This document shows, piece after piece, positions 61,231-64,000 of a DNA stretch of 64,000 nucleotides. The DNA comes from Firm-04 sp964392175. Its GTDB lineage: Bacteria > Bacillota > Clostridia > Oscillospirales > Ruminococcaceae. Positions within the stretch are counted from its first letter, which is position 1. Each line of letters begins with the position of its first letter. The translations under genes and the position numbers were made by a program. The notes beneath the pieces are model-generated. The model saw only the letters and a list, made by a program, of their open reading frames with translations. It made no database searches and was not told the origin of the DNA. Where the stretch lies: contig CAYMOJ010000005.1 in NCBI GenBank assembly GCA_964392175.1, forward strand, positions 1 through 64,000. The letters run 5' to 3'.

Positions 61231-62891
61231 TTAAAGGGTGCCTCCTCTGCTTCAGTATAGGTAACGCCGTCGCCTTTCATCTCAATGGTCAAGGACATTT
61301 GGATGTACTTGTTTTCGACCTCTTTGCCGGCGGCAACGATATTACCTTCTGCATCAACGGTAGGTGTGGTCGCGGTTGTCACTTCGGTTACGAGCGAGTA
61401 GCCTTCGTAGCCGACATAGTACACCTCATCCAAAGCACGCAATGCCTGAATCAGGTTTGCGGGAATCGTCTGCATGGGCAGATCCTCCGCCTTGATTTTG
61501 AGATCCACCGTCATGTTGCCATCGTCGTAGTTCATTGTTTCGATGACATAGTAATCGCTGTAGTCAGGGTCGTTTTTATCGATCTTGGTATCAGCGGCGA
61601 TCAGATCCTTGTGGGCATCCAGCACAACGGTTTTGATCGTATCCTCGAACTTGGTATAATCCTCGGAAAGGACATATGGACGGCTGAGATACGCCTGATA
61701 AGCATCGTTAACGCCATCGTAGTAGGAGCTGATGCTCTTGGAAAGCGTGGTCAGGTCATCAATTTGCGTATTCAGATCTGTAGCCAATGCGCTGGATCTC
61801 TTCTCTTGCAGCTCAGCAATGTCCTTTTTTACGCTACTATTCTGAATTGCCAACACAGCATATGCGATGCCGCAGACGGCGATGGAAGCCACGAGGCTGC
61901 CAACGAGCAGCAGATAGTATGTAGAATTGGACTTGATCTTGTTATTATTGACGGTATCGGTTTCCAACAGGTTGATATGCTCAGTGTCCTTATTACGCTT
62001 AAACATTGCGCCGATGGCGTTCGCGTAAGAAGAGAACTCCAGATTCTCGTAGCCGTGGATCTGAGGCGGCACATTAATGATACTGGTGCGGATGCCCATC
62101 TTTTCCAGCTCGTTGGTCAAGCGGACATACTCATGCGTATCGCCGTAGAAGATCACATTTTCGATGACGTCGCTGTCGGATTTGCTCTTCTGGAATTGCA
62201 GCATACGGAAGATGTTCTCGTTAACCGCCTCAAACACATAATCCTCAGAATCGTCATAATCCTCAGCGGAAATAGAAGCGAAACGGGAGAAGGAAAGCTG
62301 ACCATTCTCGTACAGGTTCAACGAAATGAAGTTGTTATCGATCTGCACAGCCAGCAACGGCATCTTAGACTTTACCTTGGTATCGGCAAGCAGCACCTTG
62401 GTAATGCAGTTGCAGCCGATCATAACAGAACGCAAGGAAAGTTGCAGCATATTGAACACGCGCTTGTAGCAATCCACGACCTCATAGGGGCAAGCGGTTG
62501 CCAAAATCTTCACCGAGCCTTCTTGTTGGTCGGAATCTCCCACGATGATGTAGGATACGGAATAAGAATCATCAATGCCCAGCGCAGCAGCCATCTCGGC
62601 ACGCACCATTTTCATGAAGTCCTGCTCTTTGGCAGCCTTTTGAATGTGCAGCTCTTTGAAGATGGTCATGTTGGAGGAGATACTGACGATGGCTTCCTTG
62701 TCAGCCATTTTGTTGGTACGCAACACCTGATTGATCAGGGTTGCCAGACGGGGCACGTCACGAACATGGCCGTTGACGATGACCTCTTCTTCCAAGTTCA
62801 GGGTCGCAGCGGAGTGGATGCGGATCTTGCCACCACTCTCAGCACCCTTGATGATGCGTATATTTCGGTCGGTAATATCAAACGAAAGCAT
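61227..62891 (-). CDS. PilM-PilN fusion protein of the type IV pilus
   Basis: 554-residue protein combining two pilus components. Residues 1 to about 300 look like PilM, an actin-like ATPase (MLSFDITDRNIRIIKG start, EAIVSISSNMTIFKELHI, LLAVQIDNNFISLNLYENG). A linker with NLLETDTVNNNK, resembling the INLLP start of PilN, leads into one membrane helix (about 325-347), a coiled-coil and a PilN-like periplasm-type domain. In Gram-negative bacteria PilM binds the cytoplasmic tail of PilN; here they are one chain. GAGGTGG precedes the ATG. It is followed directly by pilO. Confidence 0.82.
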   Translation of the reverse strand: MLSFDITDRNIRIIKGAESGGKIRIHSAATLNLEEEVIVNGHVRDVPRLATLINQVLRTNKMADKEAIVSISSNMTIFKELHIQKAAKEQDFMKMVRAEMAAALGIDDSYSVSYIIVGDSDQQEGSVKILATACPYEVVDCYKRVFNMLQLSLRSVMIGCNCITKVLLADTKVKSKMPLLAVQIDNNFISLNLYENGQLSFSRFASISAEDYDDSEDYVFEAVNENIFRMLQFQKSKSDSDVIENVIFYGDTHEYVRLTNELEKMGIRTSIINVPPQIHGYENLEFSSYANAIGAMFKRNKDTEHINLLETDTVNNNKIKSNSTYYLLLVGSLVASIAVCGIAYAVLAIQNSSVKKDIAELQEKRSSALATDLNTQIDDLTTLSKSISSYYDGVNDAYQAYLSRPYVLSEDYTKFEDTIKTVVLDAHKDLIAADTKIDKNDPDYSDYYVIETMNYDDGNMTVDLKIKAEDLPMQTIPANLIQALRALDEVYYVGYEGYSLVTEVTTATTPTVDAEGNIVAAGKEVENKYIQMSLTIEMKGDGVTYTEAEEAPFK

Positions 62892-62928
62892 TTACGATTT
62901 CCACCTCTCTGATTGAATGAAACGATGT

Positions 62929-62964
62929 GCTGCTGCCACCCGTATTCACAGCGCGGGCAGCAGC
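62929..62964 (-). other. Hairpin between pilC and the pilMN fusion gene
   Basis: GCTGCTGCC (62929-62937) pairs with GGCAGCAGC (62956-62964). No T-run follows on either strand, so it is more likely an mRNA processing or stability element than a terminator. Confidence 0.45.
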
Positions 62965-63004
62965 GCCGACATCGCGTTATTTTGATGTTGCTTTGGGGAT
63001 CGAT

Positions 63005-64000
63005 TTACTCGATGTTGCCGATAGAGTCGTACAGTGCGGGGAAGAACGCGGCGCAGACCAATCCGATCACGATACCCATGATGATCAGCATGACAGGCTC
63101 CAACAACGAGCAAAGACGTTTCACAGCGGAGTCTGCTTCTTCATCGTAGTAGGCTGCGGTCTTTTCCAAAATATCATCCAACGCACCGGCTTCCTCACCG
63201 ACATAGATGATGGAGCAGAACATGGAATCAAAGATATCCGCTCTCTGAATAGAGGAACTTAAGGTTTCACCGCTCTTGACTTCGTCCACGATATCGCGGA
63301 ATCGCATTGAGATGTAGGAATTTGCAAGGGTATCCGCAGAACGCTTCAGGCACTCAACCATGGGCAAGCCACTGGAATACAGGGAAGCCATTGTCTGTGC
63401 AAAACGGGCGGTATAGATCTTGACGACCAATTTACCAAAGCCCGGTCCCTTGATAATAAACCGATCCCATTTCAATCGGACATCAGGCAGCTTCATCGCA
63501 TAGATCACAACAAACGCGATCACAACAGCAATGCCGACCACGATATACCACCTTGCCACAAGGAATTTACCGATGTTCATCATGCCACGGGACAGTGCAG
63601 GCATATCCGCAGGGTTATCGTACAAATCCTCGAAGGTAGGCATAATGAACACGAAAACGCCGATAACAACGGCGACGGTCAAAACGCCGAGGATGATGGG
63701 GTATACCATCGCGCTTTTGATGGTATTGGAGATCTTGTTTTGGTTTGCGTAGTAGTCACTCAAACGCTGCATGATCACATCCAATGAACCGCTCGATTCA
63801 CCGGCAGCGATCATGGAGGTCATCAGTGTGGGGAACACGCTGCCGTGTACCTCCAACGCGTCGGAGAAGGATTCACCCTTCTGCACGCTTTCGTACACAT
63901 CCCGCCACACATTTCGCGCGGCCTCACTCTCCTGCTCTCTGCAGAGAATGTCCAGAGCCTTCACAAGGGTCAGACCGGAAGTCAGCATCGCTGCCATCTG
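63005..64000 (-). CDS. pilC: Type IV pilus inner-membrane platform protein PilC (partial)
   Basis: C-terminal 331 residues of a PilC/GspF family protein; the N-terminus lies beyond the window edge. Two GspF domains are visible: the first from AMLTSGLTLVKALDIL to about MIAAGESSGSLDVIM, the second from FAQTMASLYSSGLPMVECL to IYVGEEAGALDDIL. Membrane helices follow each (IILGVLTVAVVIGVFVFIMP and the C-terminal LEPVMLIIMGIVIGLVCAAFF). PilC couples PilB and PilT motion to pilin insertion. It is followed by pilMN and pilO on the same strand. Confidence 0.93.
   Translation of the reverse strand, partial: QMAAMLTSGLTLVKALDILCREQESEAARNVWRDVYESVQKGESFSDALEVHGSVFPTLMTSMIAAGESSGSLDVIMQRLSDYYANQNKISNTIKSAMVYPIILGVLTVAVVIGVFVFIMPTFEDLYDNPADMPALSRGMMNIGKFLVARWYIVVGIAVVIAFVVIYAMKLPDVRLKWDRFIIKGPGFGKLVVKIYTARFAQTMASLYSSGLPMVECLKRSADTLANSYISMRFRDIVDEVKSGETLSSSIQRADIFDSMFCSIIYVGEEAGALDDILEKTAAYYDEEADSAVKRLCSLLEPVMLIIMGIVIGLVCAAFFPALYDSIGNIE

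Noticed and set aside
60256..61260. 334-residue open frame opposite pilO
   Set aside because: Antisense shadow; the minus-strand frame has a ribosome site, membrane helix and operon overlaps.
61299..62912. 537-residue open frame opposite the pilM-pilN fusion
   Set aside because: Antisense shadow without a start site or recognisable domain.
1..64000. tRNA or rRNA genes, CRISPR repeats, transposases or prophage genes
   Set aside because: No cloverleaf with a GTTCGANTC arm, regular spaced repeat, or transposase or phage protein was seen by eye anywhere in the window.

Overview
The window looks like chromosomal core DNA from a Gram-positive, sporulation-capable, fibre-degrading member of the Oscillospiraceae (Ruminococcus-like, near R. 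champanellensis or R. flavefaciens). The evidence is the gene order of the remA-gmk-rpoZ-priA-def-fmt-rsmB-rlmN-prpC-prkC-rsgA-thiN-spoVM cluster, four sporulation genes (spoVM, spoIVB, spo0A, spoVG), two secreted dockerin proteins (one a GH5 cellulase), threonine-rich linkers in secreted proteins, and a complete-looking type IV pilus locus. The species assignment is inference. I see no tRNA, rRNA, CRISPR array, prophage or insertion sequence.

Layout. 0.1-14.4 kb: a tight, mostly overlapping plus-strand housekeeping cluster (yicC to thiN) ending in a 30-codon spoVM gene; a structured intergenic region precedes def. 14.5-15.8 kb: a minus-strand secreted cysteine-peptidase-like dockerin protein. 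16.2-19.4 kb: trmO, a DtxR-type regulator, rimM-trmD and an HPr protein. 19.4-22.9 kb: spoIVB diverging from a membrane protein gene and spo0A, then a flavin-reductase-like gene. 23.0-27.2 kb: a minus-strand MarR-regulated heterodimeric ABC exporter. 27.6-30.8 kb: a YfhO membrane protein and a Nudix hydrolase with a Cys-rich head. 30.9-37.6 kb: spoVG (minus), then murC, lexA, zapA, a U32 peptidase, dut, a DUF4321 protein and a PHP protein. 37.7-42.0 kb: fhs, a secreted C39-like peptidase, and metK under a SAM-I riboswitch. 42.2-44.6 kb: a sortase operon. 44.6-48 kb: a PHP phosphatase, a candidate ~615-nt structured RNA with its own promoter and terminator, a DUF1292 protein, a probable 6S RNA and an SseB-like protein. 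48.2-50.0 kb: GH5 cellulase with dockerin. 50.0-64.0 kb: type IV pilus genes, nearly all on the minus strand (two pilins, pilT, pilB, two minor pilins, a 976-residue pilus-surface protein, pilO, a pilM-pilN fusion, and pilC cut by the window edge), with the prepilin peptidase gene on the plus strand.

How it fits together. The first half combines translation, nucleotide and envelope maintenance (deformylation and formylation of Met, rRNA and tRNA modification, PrkC/PrpC signalling) with sporulation control. fhs and fmt meet at 10-formyl-tetrahydrofolate, and metK supplies the SAM used by rsmB, rlmN, trmD and trmO. The second half is largely cell surface: sortase operon, cellulosomal enzyme and type IV pili, consistent with a bacterium that attaches to and degrades plant fibre. 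The least explained element is the minus-strand structured RNA candidate at 45.5-46.1 kb.
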